The notes under the pieces were generated by a model, which worked only from the letters and a program-made list of their open reading frames with translations, was not told the DNA's origin and did no database searches. From Gonocerus acuteangulatus (Eukaryota; Arthropoda; Insecta; Hemiptera; Coreidae), in NCBI GenBank assembly GCA_946811695.1, contig OX328127.1, forward strand, positions 43,503,396-43,567,395: 64,000 bases of DNA, given 5' to 3'. Each line of letters starts with the position of its first letter. Within the stretch, counting starts at the first letter, position 1. The translations under genes and the position numbers were made by a program. This document shows, in pieces, positions 1 through 10,160 of the stretch.

Positions 1-311
1 AATTTTGGGATATATCTTTTGGTTTATTTTGGATAATAAACACCATCGTATGGATATTTAAAAAAAAAATCTACTTTATAGTAATGCGTCTCTATTCTCG
101 ATATTAGGCTTATATCCATCGGGGATCAAGCATACAGGCTGCTTGTTAAAACTTACAGAGCCACTAAGCTAGCCCCTTAGGGATTGTTAAGCCCTAGTGT
201 TTATAGAGTGTCTGACAGATAGCAGACTTACAGACAGGCAGACAAAAATTCTAAAAATCATTGTTTAGGGTACTATTGCGTTGATAAAGGCCCCCAATAG
301 GACCAGCAAAA

Positions 312-620
312 GCAAAGGACAAGGGTGTTTACGTTCTTCCATTTGAATGTGGAACAGTCTACGTGGCACAGACTGGGAAGAATGTAGCTACAAGAACACT
401 GCGCTGAATACCGCTACAGCAGAAGGTTTGGTACGTCTCAGATCGAACCTTCTTCTGTGGCTAAACACGGTGAAGAATGTCTCGGACAAATGCTTTTTGA
501 CCAATCCAGAGTTCTAGCTAAAGAAGACAATCTTCAAAGAATGCTAGTCAGAGAGGCAGCTGAAATATTTAACCCTTTCGTTGCTCTGAACGAGATAACT
601 CGTGTTCCACTGTCAGTGCC
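312..620 (+). pseudogene. GIY-YIG endonuclease remnant of a Penelope-like element
   Basis: Seen: reading from 318 gives KGVYVLPFECGTVYVAQTGK, which fits the start of a PLE-type GIY-YIG domain (xVYxIPCxCGxxYIGQTGR). After a stop and a one-base frame change, the frame from 451 gives SSVAKHGEECLGQMLFDQSR followed by VLAKEDNLQRMLVREAAEIF. This fits the second half of the domain (SAVAEH..GH.I.F..T.VLA...R..REAxEI). In the family, GIY-YIG nicks target DNA and follows the reverse transcriptase. Here it is decayed (frameshift, stops, YVA in place of YIG) and no reverse transcriptase is visible upstream within the window. It differs in sequence from the other PLE remnants, so it is a separate family. 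Moderately confident, from motif order only. Confidence 0.5.
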
Positions 621-621
621 C

Positions 622-1601
622 CTGACGCTCCACACGAGTTAACTCGTGCTCCCGTTGGCCCCGTATGTCGCTTCTCCGGCCTAGTGCTATTAACTCGTAA
701 AAAATCAGTGGGACCTTATCATATCTTCTTGGTATATTAATTAAATTAAACATTGTGCAAGCCTATTATTATCTATAAAATTTTTTTTAAAATCCTGCAA
801 TCGACCTTGTTATAGCAATTGTTGGAGGTTGAAGCTGGCGCGCCTCGCCGCCTATTTGTAGGGTGATACTCAAATTCGTCTCTCTGACCAAATTGTTGCT
901 GTTTGTATCTTTCACTCACAATTTGGATCATGTTTAGTTCGGTCGGTAAAAATATCCTCCTTTATTATTGTATACTATACACGATGTCATTCAAGTAATT
1001 ATATCATCATTTCTTGTCTGAGTCATTTTCTTTTCCATGATAGAAAATGTATTTCAGTTTAGTATAATATTTCGAATGTAAAATATATATGAAATTATAA
1101 GTTAATAATTCCAAATATATAACAAGAGGATGCTGAGAGAGACGAAAGAGTCGAACGGTAGTGAGGTCGAGACAAGGAGATAAGGCGAGCGTACGGGGGA
1201 AGCTAGACGTATAAGCATGGAGCGTACTGGGCGCTGCGAGTCGTTTCATTCGTCAGCAACGAAAGGGTTAAGCAACCGAAGACTCTGAACCGAAATGAAG
1301 GTGTCATCCTACACGCTACCAGGAATCCCATGCTCAGAACTGTTAAAGGAAGATTGGCCGAGAAAAGACAAGCAGGCGCATCGCAGCAAGACGACGGACA
1401 GCTTCAAAACAATTCCAGCTGCTCTACGCAGTGTCGACAGGTACAAATAAAAGAATGTAGTTCTGGAAGGTGCCATATGTTAAAATAAGTTTAATCCATT
1501 ATAGGTTATTATAAAATAACAAACTTGAAAAAATTAAAAACTGGATAACCGTCTGAAGAAATGACATTTCTGCGAAATATCACACAAAAAAATGTGTATG
1601 T
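622..1601. other. No gene recognised
   Basis: Mostly AT-rich non-coding sequence. Base composition is higher in GC at about 1120-1450, where several short open frames exist, but I recognise no family in any of them. Confidence 0.5.
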
Positions 1602-1602
1602 G

Positions 1603-1674
<72 letters not shown>

Positions 1675-1696
1675 TATCGGGTCATCTTTCACAAGA

Positions 1697-1753
<57 letters not shown>

Positions 1754-1766
1754 CACACACATTTGA
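1602..1766. repeat. Compound (TA)n microsatellite, two arrays
   Basis: Two long (TA)n runs (1602-1666 and 1700-1747) flank a short unique spacer and end in a (CA)-rich stretch. The right flank (cacatttgaaccacc) is the reverse complement of the R1 repeat's GGTGGTTCAAATTTG lead-in, so this array sits inside a minus-strand R1 fragment. Confidence 0.9.
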
Positions 1767-1890
1767 ACCACCATTCTTTTCGTTATCTATAGGTTCTAAA
1801 ACGAGATATTTTGTAGTCGGAACTTCCGGATTGCGTTATGAAATGAGCCTTAAAACCGCGATTTCTGCCTATGGAGCGAGAGAGAAGCCG
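1750..1890 (-). repeat. R1 repeat, head fragment (minus strand)
   Basis: Read on the minus strand this matches the R1 head: an ATAACGCAATCCGGAAGT-like stretch, a TAGAACC..ATAGATAACG block, then GGTGGTTCAAATG leading into (TA)n. The R1 body that follows the array in other copies is not recognisable to the left. Confidence 0.6.
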
Positions 1891-2702
1891 CACTAAAAAG
1901 TACATCGGCAACTAGGAAGCAACGTCCTCACTAATAACCTCGCCTGGAGTTTCACACCAAAGAGGGGGGGGGCTAACTTCCCATCCTTCCAAGAAATACT
2001 TTAAAGCATTCAATACTGGAAGCCCACAAAACAAAATAAGGTTGGTTCAGGGGCTCTTCTGCTTTTAATAATGATGAACTTGGTCTCACCGTGGTAAAGT
2101 GATCAATAATTCGAACTAAACTCGCCATTGATGTTGAAAAGAGGCAGCCTGTAGATAGCTGTGTTATAAAACTCACAACAAAAAAAACGTTTCACCAGTA
2201 ATTCACGAAATTCTTCAGACAAAACCTGGCTAAAGATCTGTCTAATCCGCCCTCCTCTACCTCGCGATTAATTAAACTTCGGAAGAGCGGAGAGGATGAC
2301 GTCACCAGGTCTATTCCCTGTATTGAACAAGGCCGCATTCCACGAATATTACTTGAAGCAATACAGGAAACAGGCAGCAGACAAGCCCAAACACGTTGAA
2401 TACACGTGAGGAATTTTCGATTTATGTATTTGTATTGGGTACACAGGCAATAATTGGAAATCTCAACACACAATAAAAAACAATAAAAACTCAGTAAATA
2501 AGAAAGAGAAATTAAATGTTTAAATAAAATATTTTATATTAACATAAGAAAATAGAAATAACCGACTTAAAATAATAGCATAAATGTTATAGAACATCTG
2601 ATAATCAGCCCCTCGAACAGATGATCAGCTAGCCTCAGTCGTAAGATAAGGATGAGTGGGGCAAGCGGACCACTCATTCGTGGTTTGTGCACTAAAAATG
2701 TT
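1891..2702. other. No gene recognised; CRE-like palindrome at 2296
   Basis: No coding signal. The only discrete motif is GATGACGTCACC near 2294-2305, which contains the full CREB/ATF palindrome TGACGTCA. A single site has little meaning without a nearby gene. Confidence 0.4.
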
Positions 2703-2710
2703 TGTTATAC

Positions 2711-2998
2711 CATGGGCGTATATAGAAAATAATTTCGGAGGGGGCTGGAAAAATTTCGGTGGGAGGGGGCTGAGACCATTTCTGGTGTATGGAATACTAA
2801 CAATTTAGATCTTGAAAGAGTTTTAGCCAACTTAAACACCCAAAATAGAATAGTTTGCTAATACACCCAAAATAGAATATGTTTTATGAACTAAATGATC
2901 TTAATTTATTTTTAAGGGTTTTATGAAATTCTTACCGATCAAATCAAAATTTCGGAGGGCTGCAACCCCCTCAGCCCCCCCCCTTATATACGCCCATG
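2711..2998 (+). mobile_element. MITE, GGGCGTATATA family, with 8-bp target duplication
   Basis: Seen: the element begins CATGGGCGTATATA and ends TATACGCCCATG, giving short terminal inverted repeats. It is flanked by identical 8-bp direct repeats TGTTATAC (2703-2710 and 2999-3006). The interior has G-rich and C-rich subterminal tracts and no coding capacity. An 8-bp target duplication is the hAT habit and is also seen in a few other superfamilies. Further copies are at 18989-19242 and 53849-54216, with partial copies at 45053-45105 and 55014-55170. Confidence 0.8.
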
Positions 2999-3006
2999 TG
3001 TTATAC

Positions 3007-3295
3007 ATTAAAATTAGAATTTTAGATGTTAATTTAAAAACAGTCTGTTTATATATTAACTGGGAATATTCTATTGTATTAACTGATCTATTCAAAAATT
3101 GTTTAGGTTTTAATGGCCACTCAGGAGGTGGTATGGAGGCCACGAAATATGTAAGGCAATTTTAAAATAGAGAAGTACAAAAAAATAAAAATGAAAAAGT
3201 ACTATTTTTTTTAATGAGCTATACCGCAAATATCCAAAAAGCAAGCAAATGAATTTTTATACATGAATGTATGTCAATATACATACATACATTAA

Positions 3296-3351
<56 letters not shown>

Positions 3352-3923
3352 CGTTTTATTTTCCAAGAATCATTTCCTGCTTCCTCAGCCTGGTATCCAA
3401 GATTTTAATACATGCAAAATAGGTTCATTAAGTTGGGGATGAAGAAGGCCAACGAAATTAAAATTATGGGCTTTTGCCATTAACCACAGCGCCGTCAGAT
3501 GCAATAAAGGTATATTCGCATTTGCAGAATCATAAGGAAAATTATGTAAAAACATTTAAATTCTATAAGAGGGGAGAGGATTAGTAAAGAGGAGATTACG
3601 AAAATGTAGGGAAACAGTATGGTTTAAACTTTTATTGTCCAAAATGTTCGAGATTAACAGGTAAAATTTCTTGATTAAGAGAAAGGATAAGTTTGCAACT
3701 CAAAGAACAACAATAGCTGAGGCCCTAGGAGAGGACATACTACTTATCAGGAAGCATAGTCTGAAGCCTGAGGAGAAGGGGCGAGTTTGGCTCAGCAGTA
3801 GACTTCCTTCACTTAAGTAGGTTCTTGAGAAACTCAGGCGCGCCCTAAAGATTGTATCTTCCAGTGTTGTCGATCGAAGGTACCACTAGGTCACCAGGCT
3901 CTAATATATCTACCCAGTCTTCA

Positions 3924-3927
<4 letters not shown>
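3007..3927. other. Non-coding; contains (TA)n at 3299-3349
   Basis: Only a (TA)n array (3299-3349, preceded by a short (TACA)n run) and AT-rich sequence are visible. No conserved frame or structured RNA was found. Confidence 0.5.

Positions 3928-3980
<53 letters not shown>
3928..3980. repeat. (TA)n microsatellite at the PLE-A left boundary
   Basis: A pure (TA)n run that abuts the 3' end of the minus-strand PLE-A copy. A second array (5682-5732) lies just past the 3' end of the plus-strand copy. Confidence 0.9.
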
Positions 3981-3983
<3 letters not shown>

Positions 3984-3984
3984 C

Positions 3985-4908
3985 ACAGGTATAGTTGGGA
4001 TTCGGCTAGGAGAAAAACGTCAGACTTTCAAAAAGAAATCTGTATTTTGGACGTTTCGACTGCAACAATGGCCGCCTTCTTCAGCTAAAAAATATATACA
4101 ACTTATAAGTAAAGAAAATGTACAAGTAGTAAGTAAAAGACAGGAAGAAATGAGCGGAGTATATATATCAATACAATAAATTTTAACCAATCTTATTTTT
4201 AAAAACAATGAAAATACGGAAGTTGGAAAGAAAACAGCATGTAGAACTTGTTAGTAAAAACAGTACAAACAAAATTAAACAGTAAAAACAACGCACATTT
4301 TTTATGTAGTGAAAAACAAAATCTATTTTATAAGTGAATACAATTTATAACAATTAATATATAGATACATACCACTAGAGAATGCCTAGGGGGGAGGGAG
4401 GAAGACCTCGAGGACAACTTAGGTAACCATGGTAGAAGTATGAACGACAGCAACAACACCGGTGGTCTTTATAGTTATGAAAAAGGGGTGGGGGGCGGCA
4501 AATCGGTGCAGATGAAAGAGGTACAATTGCTGGGTTGTAAAGGCGGGTTGTAAAAGGTGTTAAGAGCTTAGGGACACACAAGTAGAGAAATTGTCTGGAG
4601 CCTGGGAACAAAGATAAAAAAGGAGGTCAGGACAATTTATGGAAGACGGAGGAGTAAGCAGGGGAGATGTTTTGTTTGTCGGTTTTGTAATTAATGTTAT
4701 TGGGGTTTAAGTTAATGTGGACGCATTCGCAAATCTGTCGCTTTTTGGTGTTTCGTACTGTGGAAAGTATTTTAGTGTCGTCAAAGTTGAAAGTGTGTTT
4801 TTTAGTTATGGCGTGTTTTGCGAGGGCGGATTTGTGGATTTCTTTGTTTTTTATTGTCCGTTTGTGTTGTGTTATGCGGGAGTGAATATAATAAGTTAAT
4901 GCGTCCAC
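3985..4908 (-). mobile_element. Penelope-like element PLE-A, 5'-truncated copy 1
   Basis: Seen on the minus strand: an open frame 4908-4627 whose protein (SALAKHAITKKHTFNFDDTK ... NINYKTDKQNISPAYSSVFH) fits the C-terminal half of a PLE GIY-YIG endonuclease. Its C-terminal tail resembles that of PLE-B at 31215-31496. About 540 bp of 3' sequence follow, then a hammerhead-like core (4050-4084) and a terminus ending in CCCAACTATACCTGT. The reverse transcriptase is missing (5' truncation). Copy 2 is an inverted near-identical duplicate at 4898-5640; a shorter copy lies at 26290-26735. Confident in the class, not in a named clade. Confidence 0.75.
4050..4084 (-). ncRNA. Hammerhead-ribozyme-like core of PLE-A copy 1
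   Basis: Minus strand: CUGAAGA (fits the CUGANGA core), a helix II hairpin, then GAAACGUC. One stem mismatch (GGCGGC against GCAGUC) distinguishes it from the copies at 5543-5577 and 26351-26384. Small hammerheads with a minimal helix III are known from PLE terminal repeats; activity is not shown here. Confidence 0.5.
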
Positions 4909-5640
4909 ATTAACTTAAACCCCAATAACATTAATTACAAAACCGACAAACAAAACATCTCCCCTGCTTACTCCTCCGTCTTCCATAAATTGTCCTGACC
5001 TCCTTTTTTATCTTTGTTCCCAGGCTCCAGACAATTTCTCTACTTGTGTGTCCCTAAGCTCTTAACACCTTTTACAACCCGCCTTTACAACCCAGCAATT
5101 GTACCTCTTTCATCTGCACCGATTTGCCGCCCCCCCCACCCCTTTTTCATAACTATAAAGACCACCGGTGTTGTTGCTGTCGTTCATACTTTTACCATGG
5201 TTACCTAAGTTGTCCTCGAGGTCTTCCTCCCTCCCCCCTAGGCATTCTCTAGTGGTATGTATCTATATATTAATTGTTATAAATTGTATTCACTTATAAA
5301 ATAGATTTTGTTTTTCACTACATAAAAAATGTGCGTTGTTTTTACTGTTTAATTTTTTTTGTACTGTTTTTACTAACAAGTTCTACATGCTGTTTTCTTT
5401 CCAACTACCGTATTTTCATTGTTCTTAAAAATAAGATTGGTTAAAATTTATTGTATTGATATATATACTCCGCTCATTTCTTCCTGTCTTTTACTTACTA
5501 CTTGTACATTTTCTTTACTTATAAGTTGTATATATTTTTTAGCTGAAGAAGGCTGCCATTGTTGCAGTCGAAACGTCCAAAATACAGATTTCTTTTTGAA
5601 AGTCTGACGTTTTTCTCCTAGCCGAATCCCAACTATACCT
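4898..5640 (+). mobile_element. Penelope-like element PLE-A, 5'-truncated copy 2 (inverted)
   Basis: Near-identical inverted copy of 3985-4727, separated from it by a 170-bp spacer (4728-4897) that is the extra 5' part of copy 1. It retains only the last codons of the GIY-YIG frame (to about 4990), the 3' non-coding region, the hammerhead-like core and the terminus. The two copies point away from each other (5' ends together), making a 1.65-kb foldback between two (TA)n arrays. Confidence 0.75.
5543..5577 (+). ncRNA. Hammerhead-ribozyme-like core of PLE-A copy 2
   Basis: CTGAAGA at 5543-5549 and GAAACGTC at 5570-5577 enclose a fully pairable helix II: GGCUGC with GCAGUC, allowing one G-U pair. 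Helix I can form mostly A-U pairs between UUUAG upstream and CAAAA downstream. The core agrees with the hammerhead consensus CUGANGA...GAAA...NUH. Confidence 0.55.
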
Positions 5641-5678
5641 GTCTTCGTATCTCTACAGCGGCTAACTATCTCCATCTA

Positions 5679-5681
<3 letters not shown>

Positions 5682-5732
<51 letters not shown>
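5682..5732. repeat. (TA)n microsatellite at the PLE-A right boundary
   Basis: A pure (TA)n run just beyond the 3' end of PLE-A copy 2. Confidence 0.9.
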
Positions 5733-5736
<4 letters not shown>

Positions 5737-6032
5737 AAAAATAGAGGCCTCTCCAATGTTCCAGGCCTCTCCCAAAAACAGTTTCCCACTAAAAGTTATG
5801 ATATCATAGTATTGGACCAAGTTTTAGGCCCTTAATAACTTGTCAAGAGCCTAATAATAACCTCGTACATATTTGTGAATTTCCAACTTGATAAGACTTC
5901 GTTAAATAATGGCCGTTTTAACTGATATGACACGCAAATAATTATAATATATAATAATTATAATTTAGATTTATTACACGTAAGTTCTAGTTCAGCTTTT
6001 GGTTATGAAAAGAAAGTAAAAAATACAAACTC

Positions 6033-6276
6033 CAATTGAAGAGCTCAGTGCTAAAGGTGACTAACCCACAATTAGAAATAACTGAGAAAATTGGAGTTAA
6101 AGTGAAGAATAATCTGAAAAAATGATTGTTGGTGACAGAAATGATTTTAATTGGTCCAATTAAAATAATTTCTATCACCAACACTATTTTTTTTCAGATT
6201 GTTCTTCACTTTAACTCCAATTTTCCAGGAAATTCTATAAGTGGGTTAGTCACCTTTAGCACTGAGGCCTTCAATT
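6033..6276. mobile_element. Palindromic foldback element (MITE-like)
   Basis: Two ~120-bp arms are inverted copies around 6155 (TTTTAATTGG-T-CCAATTAAAA). Both contain the sequence AGTGCTAAAGGTGACTAACC or its complement and differ by scattered substitutions and small indels. Weaker similarity extends outward to about 5985 and 6318. The two short open frames here are mirror images of each other, not genes. Confidence 0.65.
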
Positions 6277-6319
6277 ATTATTTTCTCTCGTTCTTTATTT
6301 ATTCATAATATAACTTACA

Positions 6320-7735
6320 TAGAGTTCATACAAACCCGACCGGTTTAAGTCATCAGTTCCTAAGGGCCTGAATTTTTAAGTGCCAGCAATTTTATAATAA
6401 ATCCGACCGTCATGGGGGCCATTATTTAAATGTCTGTAGCGTAAGGCGTGAGTTTCTATCTCTGAGTTGAGTTTGGCTTTTTTTCAGGAATGGCCACGCT
6501 AAGATCAAAACTATAATTGTGGTTGGGATGCTCAAAACCTTCTGCTTGAAAAGTTATCTTAATATTCCAAATTTATTTGATTATTGAGTTTATACATGTT
6601 ATATTTTATTCACGGTAGGAAAAAGGAAGAATAAGAAACAATTTTGTTAACAGATACTAGCAGTTTTGCACTTTCATATATTTTGCTAAATATTTTTAAA
6701 AACAATTGTGAAATCGCAGGAACTGGAAGGTGATCATTCGAAAGCTCAATAAATATTTTACCAAAACGTATCATTTGTAAATCAAAATAAGGCCGTTTCA
6801 ACCGGATGAAATAAAGGTTAAAATTCTTAAAGTTTTAAATTTGTTGAATTGAAGAAGTTTATTACTTTTCCTGCGTTTTAAAAAAATCTTGTTTAAGTGT
6901 ATGTGCTTTTAAATCCCGTTCCAGCAGAAGAAAAAGATGTCAAGAAAAAAAGATGTACTTTAGGGGAGTTTTTAAACAGAATTTATAAATATAATATAAA
7001 ATTCTCAGAAAAAATAGAATGAAGTTTTTCAAAACACCAGGAATAAGGATTAACTGAAACCTTATGTTATAACCTTGTAAAACCCCTACATTAGGCGTAC
7101 ATAAAGTACTATTCTATTAAAATTGTTAAAGAATATGATAAAAGAAAATAGTGGATAGGGGAGACCGACAAAATTCCATAACAGAAATGCGCAAAGCCTC
7201 AAAACGCCATTATGGCAGTAGCATTAAAACGGTAGTAATTACACGGTTTAGTAATTACAAAGGAAGGTTTGAAATTGATCCTCTGTTCGTGGAGGAAATT
7301 ACGAAGTCTTGCAGCTAAGTACAATGCTTTATTCTTCAAAGTCATTCAGCCACTTGGTCACGGAGGTATGCAGTCACGAAGTAACCTCGAGGTATTGGTA
7401 AGTTATAAGAAGGATGCAGAGCAGACTCCATGCATGGGACCCAATCATAAGGCGGCCAGAGCGGAAACGGCTTAGGAGAACTGAGATTAATATTCCATGC
7501 TCTCAATCAATAATTTAATAATAATATTTGAGGGCCCCAGAAGTCAAGAGGTCTATTTGACACTTTTTTGAAAAAAAAAAGTTAGAAACAGGATTGGGTT
7601 GTGAACATCTTCTAATAATGTTGTGGGCGGTAAGGAGATCCAAGTGATTTTGTTGACAGTTGCTGCCACCTAGGTTCTGTCATCTTCAGTATTGCCAATT
7701 TGTAATATTAAGTCCAGAAGGAAGTTAAGGGGTCT
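6320..7735. other. No gene recognised
   Basis: AT-rich. One segment (7405-7440, AAGAAGGATGCAGAGCAGAC) recurs at 9020-9056, so it belongs to an uncharacterised repeat. No frame resembles a known family. Confidence 0.45.
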
Positions 7736-8590
7736 ATGAGCGGTTCTCCAATTCTCTTGCATGTTAACCGTAAACCCGATGATGTATCAGCAATAGAAAC
7801 AAATGAAAAATCTTTAGATATAGCTATTGATCAAACAAAAATAGAAGAAGCAAGCAGTATAAAATTTCTGGGGCTAATACTGGATAATAATCTCAGCTGG
7901 CAGAAGCATATAGACAAGATTAAAAAAAAACACCTCATGCTTCATAAAAAAAAATCTTTCAAAGATATTGGACATAAAGGATTTAATAAATGTGTATTAT
8001 GGGACTTTCGAATCACAATTATATAGCATTGAATTGTGGGGTAACAAATTGCAAGCCATCCAAATCTTCAAGATTCAAAAGAGAATTGTAAGGCACATTA
8101 TGAAACTAAAAAGAAGATCGTCAGCCAGGAAATACTTTGAGCAATTAGGAATTTTAACACTGCCGTCGCTGTATATTTTGGCAATAGTCAAATATGTAAA
8201 AAAAAAATTATCCCAATTTAAAATTCATGGAGATGACCACTACTACTATACACGCCAAAAAGGAAAAATCAAAATTCAGAAACATACGACAACGTTTTAT
8301 AGGAAAGGAGTGGAATTTTATGGAGGAGTTTTGTTCAATTTCCTGCCTGAGAAATTAAGAATCATCCAGCCGACCACAAGACTTATCCCGAAACTGAAAA
8401 GAATACTCCGACAAAGAACTTTTTATACAACGGAAGAATTTTTTGAAATAGATATAACATCCGGACTGGCATCTTGACTTAAATTTGCAAAAGTAGTGTT
8501 AAATGTATTATAATATTATTATATCACTTGTCCACGTCTCGAAAAAGAATTATTGGAAATAAATATTATTCTATTCTATTCTATTCTATA
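7736..8590 (+). pseudogene. Non-LTR retrotransposon (LINE), C-terminal end of ORF2 and 3' tail
   Basis: Seen: the frame from 7736 contains IKFLGLILDNNLSWQKHIDK, the conserved block just after the reverse-transcriptase palm of many LINEs (vkFLGxxlDxxLxWxxHi). Around 7980-8000 the reading moves to the frame of 7968-8477, giving IELWGNKLQAIQIFKIQKRI, then LGILTLPSLYILAIVKYVKK and a C-terminal LFNFLPEKLR block typical of LINE C-termini. The element ends in an A-rich 3' UTR and an (ATTCT)n tail (about 8564-8590). No catalytic reverse-transcriptase residues remain because the copy is 5'-truncated. The clade (CR1/jockey-like) is uncertain. Confidence 0.75.
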
Positions 8591-8599
8591 TATTATGCA

Positions 8600-9130
8600 T
8601 CACCGATATTAAACAGCTGAGGACTTGATGATTCGTCCAGTGAAATCGCAATTTCAAAACTCTAGTGTTTGTTATTACCACATATCTTCAACTTTGATTC
8701 CATTTTCATCAAAACATGGAGTTTGTTACTTAGACCCCTTGACTTCTGGAGTCGTCATATAGTTTCGGAAATAAACGATAGTCCAGGTATTTAGCCACCA
8801 CATCGACGCGGACAAATCCAGAAGATCTTAAGATATTATGTACCATGTACCGTGGAAGTCTAGGAGAATTATGTTTGAATTGTACATGTTAAACAGGTCA
8901 CATGTTTTAGGCAATGCTATTTACTGAAAGGCAGGTCTTACGTTGTTTCTAGATAATGCTTTATCATCACGAATATAATTCTTATAATAAAGAAGTATTT
9001 TCAAGCTCAGATTCTTCCGTAAGTTTGAAGAAGGATGCAGAGCAGACTACATGCATGAAAACGAATCAAAATCAAAATCGCCTTGTCGGGAGTGGGGATG
9101 TGTTTTAATGCGATATGTATTCTGTGGATT
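8600..9130. other. No gene recognised
   Basis: Non-coding. It carries GACTTCTGG-type sequence near 8740 that is the inverse of CCAGAAGTCAAGAGGTCT near 7536, so the LINE may lie between the arms of an older inverted repeat. Confidence 0.35.
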
Positions 9131-9230
9131 TTTTTTTTTTTTTTTCTTTTTTTTAACGGCACATTTACATCTTGGTCATTAGCGCCTGGATGGCATCATC
9201 TTAGCGTTTTTGCATCTAATACTTGTTCCT
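9131..9230 (-). repeat. SINE tail remnant
   Basis: On the minus strand the order GCGCTAAT ... GATGTAAATGTGCCGTT followed by an A-rich run matches the 3' tail of the 5S-derived SINEs at 42571 and 28138 (GCGCTAATA ... GATGCGCCGTTAAAA). The 5S-like part is not recognisable. Confidence 0.45.
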
Positions 9231-9384
9231 CGGGAGATTAGGAACGCTTATAAACATTGAACATTTCTAATTTCTAACAAATAATGTAATGAAGCTTCAC
9301 TCTCATGGATGAAAGGAACGGGTCTAATATCAAGAAGAACAATTCCACATCAAATTACACTTCAGTTGATTATTTTTTCTACTC

Positions 9385-9435
9385 CCTACAGTTTTCACAC
9401 CTTTTTGATTCCTCTTCAGAGGAAAATATTATTAA
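9385..9435 (-). repeat. Degenerate hammerhead-like retroelement tail
   Basis: Minus strand: CTGAAGAGGAATC...GGTGTGAAAA. It resembles the tail at 28421-28480 and has the CUGAAGA...GAAA order, but helix II is poorly paired and the GUC cleavage triplet is absent. Confidence 0.3.
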
Positions 9436-9560
9436 CAAACCATACGAGCTAACTATATAAAGATGAAACACACTCCAGCGCAGTGGCTACTTTGGTTCAC
9501 CCTCCTTAGTCTTCACGGTCTAGCTTCTTCCATCAGCGATTCTCCGTCGTCGCCTTGGTA

Positions 9561-9632
9561 GCCGTGATCGTCTAGTGGTTAGGACATTGCGTTGTGGCCG
9601 CAATAACCCAGGTTCGAATCCTGGTCACGGCA
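9561..9632 (+). tRNA. tRNA-His (GTG)
   Basis: A complete 72-nt cloverleaf. Acceptor arms GCCGTGA and TCACGGC pair perfectly and are followed by discriminator A. The D-arm is TCGTCTAGTGGTTAGGA, which holds the A box. The anticodon stem TTGCG/CGCAA encloses loop TTGTGGC with anticodon GTG (9594-9596). The T-arm CCAGG-TTCGAAT-CCTGG holds a canonical B box. No CCA is encoded, as expected for a nuclear gene, and the extra 5' G of mature tRNA-His is not templated. A long T-run from about 9637 serves as the Pol III terminator. It reads as intact and functional. Confidence 0.96.
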
Positions 9633-9635
9633 GGG

Positions 9636-9636
<1 letters not shown>

Positions 9637-9668
<32 letters not shown>
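9637..9668 (+). terminator. Pol III T-run terminator of tRNA-His
   Basis: An uninterrupted run of about 32 T residues starts five bases after the tRNA gene, far longer than the four to six needed for RNA polymerase III release. Confidence 0.85.
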
Positions 9669-9672
<4 letters not shown>

Positions 9673-9739
9673 AATAAAATTGGAATTCTGCAAAATTCTT
9701 GAAAACATTTAATTTTTTTTTATTTCTATTTTGTTGTTA

Positions 9740-10160
9740 CTACTTACTTCTTTTGGTATAAATTAAGGTGAGACCATACAAAAAACAAATTGTTCGCGGA
9801 ACGTCGCTCATTGGAAAATCTACCCCGTAAAGTGCTGCACACTGGATGTTTGCCCGAAAACTATCTGGCCACGGCAGTATGAATCTGCATGAAAAGACAA
9901 GTACACAACCTAGAGTCGTCAAGCAGACAGTGTGGAGCATCTGAGTTTTTTTCTGGCTACGTTTTACCCTGAAAATCATGGGGGAGTAAATAATCAAGCC
10001 ACCCAGGCCGGGCACAGGGAGGAGAAATGGAGTTGGCCAGAATCCACAGCCCACCAAGAATTTGGAGAAGCATCAAGGGAGAAAATATAGCTTGTAGCAG
10101 GGACTGCTTAAACATATAATCTTCCAAGGCACCAGGTACCCTCTTAATTTCTTTAAGCAT
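9740..10160 (-). other. GC-richer segment with overlapping hydrophobic open frames
   Basis: Base composition here is visibly higher in GC than the flanks. Minus-strand frames 10057-9740 and 10160-9957 encode hydrophobic peptides (for example LLQILGGLWILANSISPPC). They overlap in different frames, so at most one is real, and I recognise neither. It could be a decayed coding exon, a domesticated fragment or chance. Confidence 0.2.

Noticed and set aside
1120..1450. Possible LINE or gene fragment in a GC-richer block
   Set aside because: The frame NPMLRTVKGRLAEKRQAGAS vaguely resembles a LINE C-terminus, but no further motif supports it.
1534..1792. Open frames of alternating Tyr-Ile across (TA)n
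   Set aside because: They are translations of dinucleotide repeats on both strands. The same happens at 16377-16825, 33331-33774, 44684-44980 and 50631-51030.
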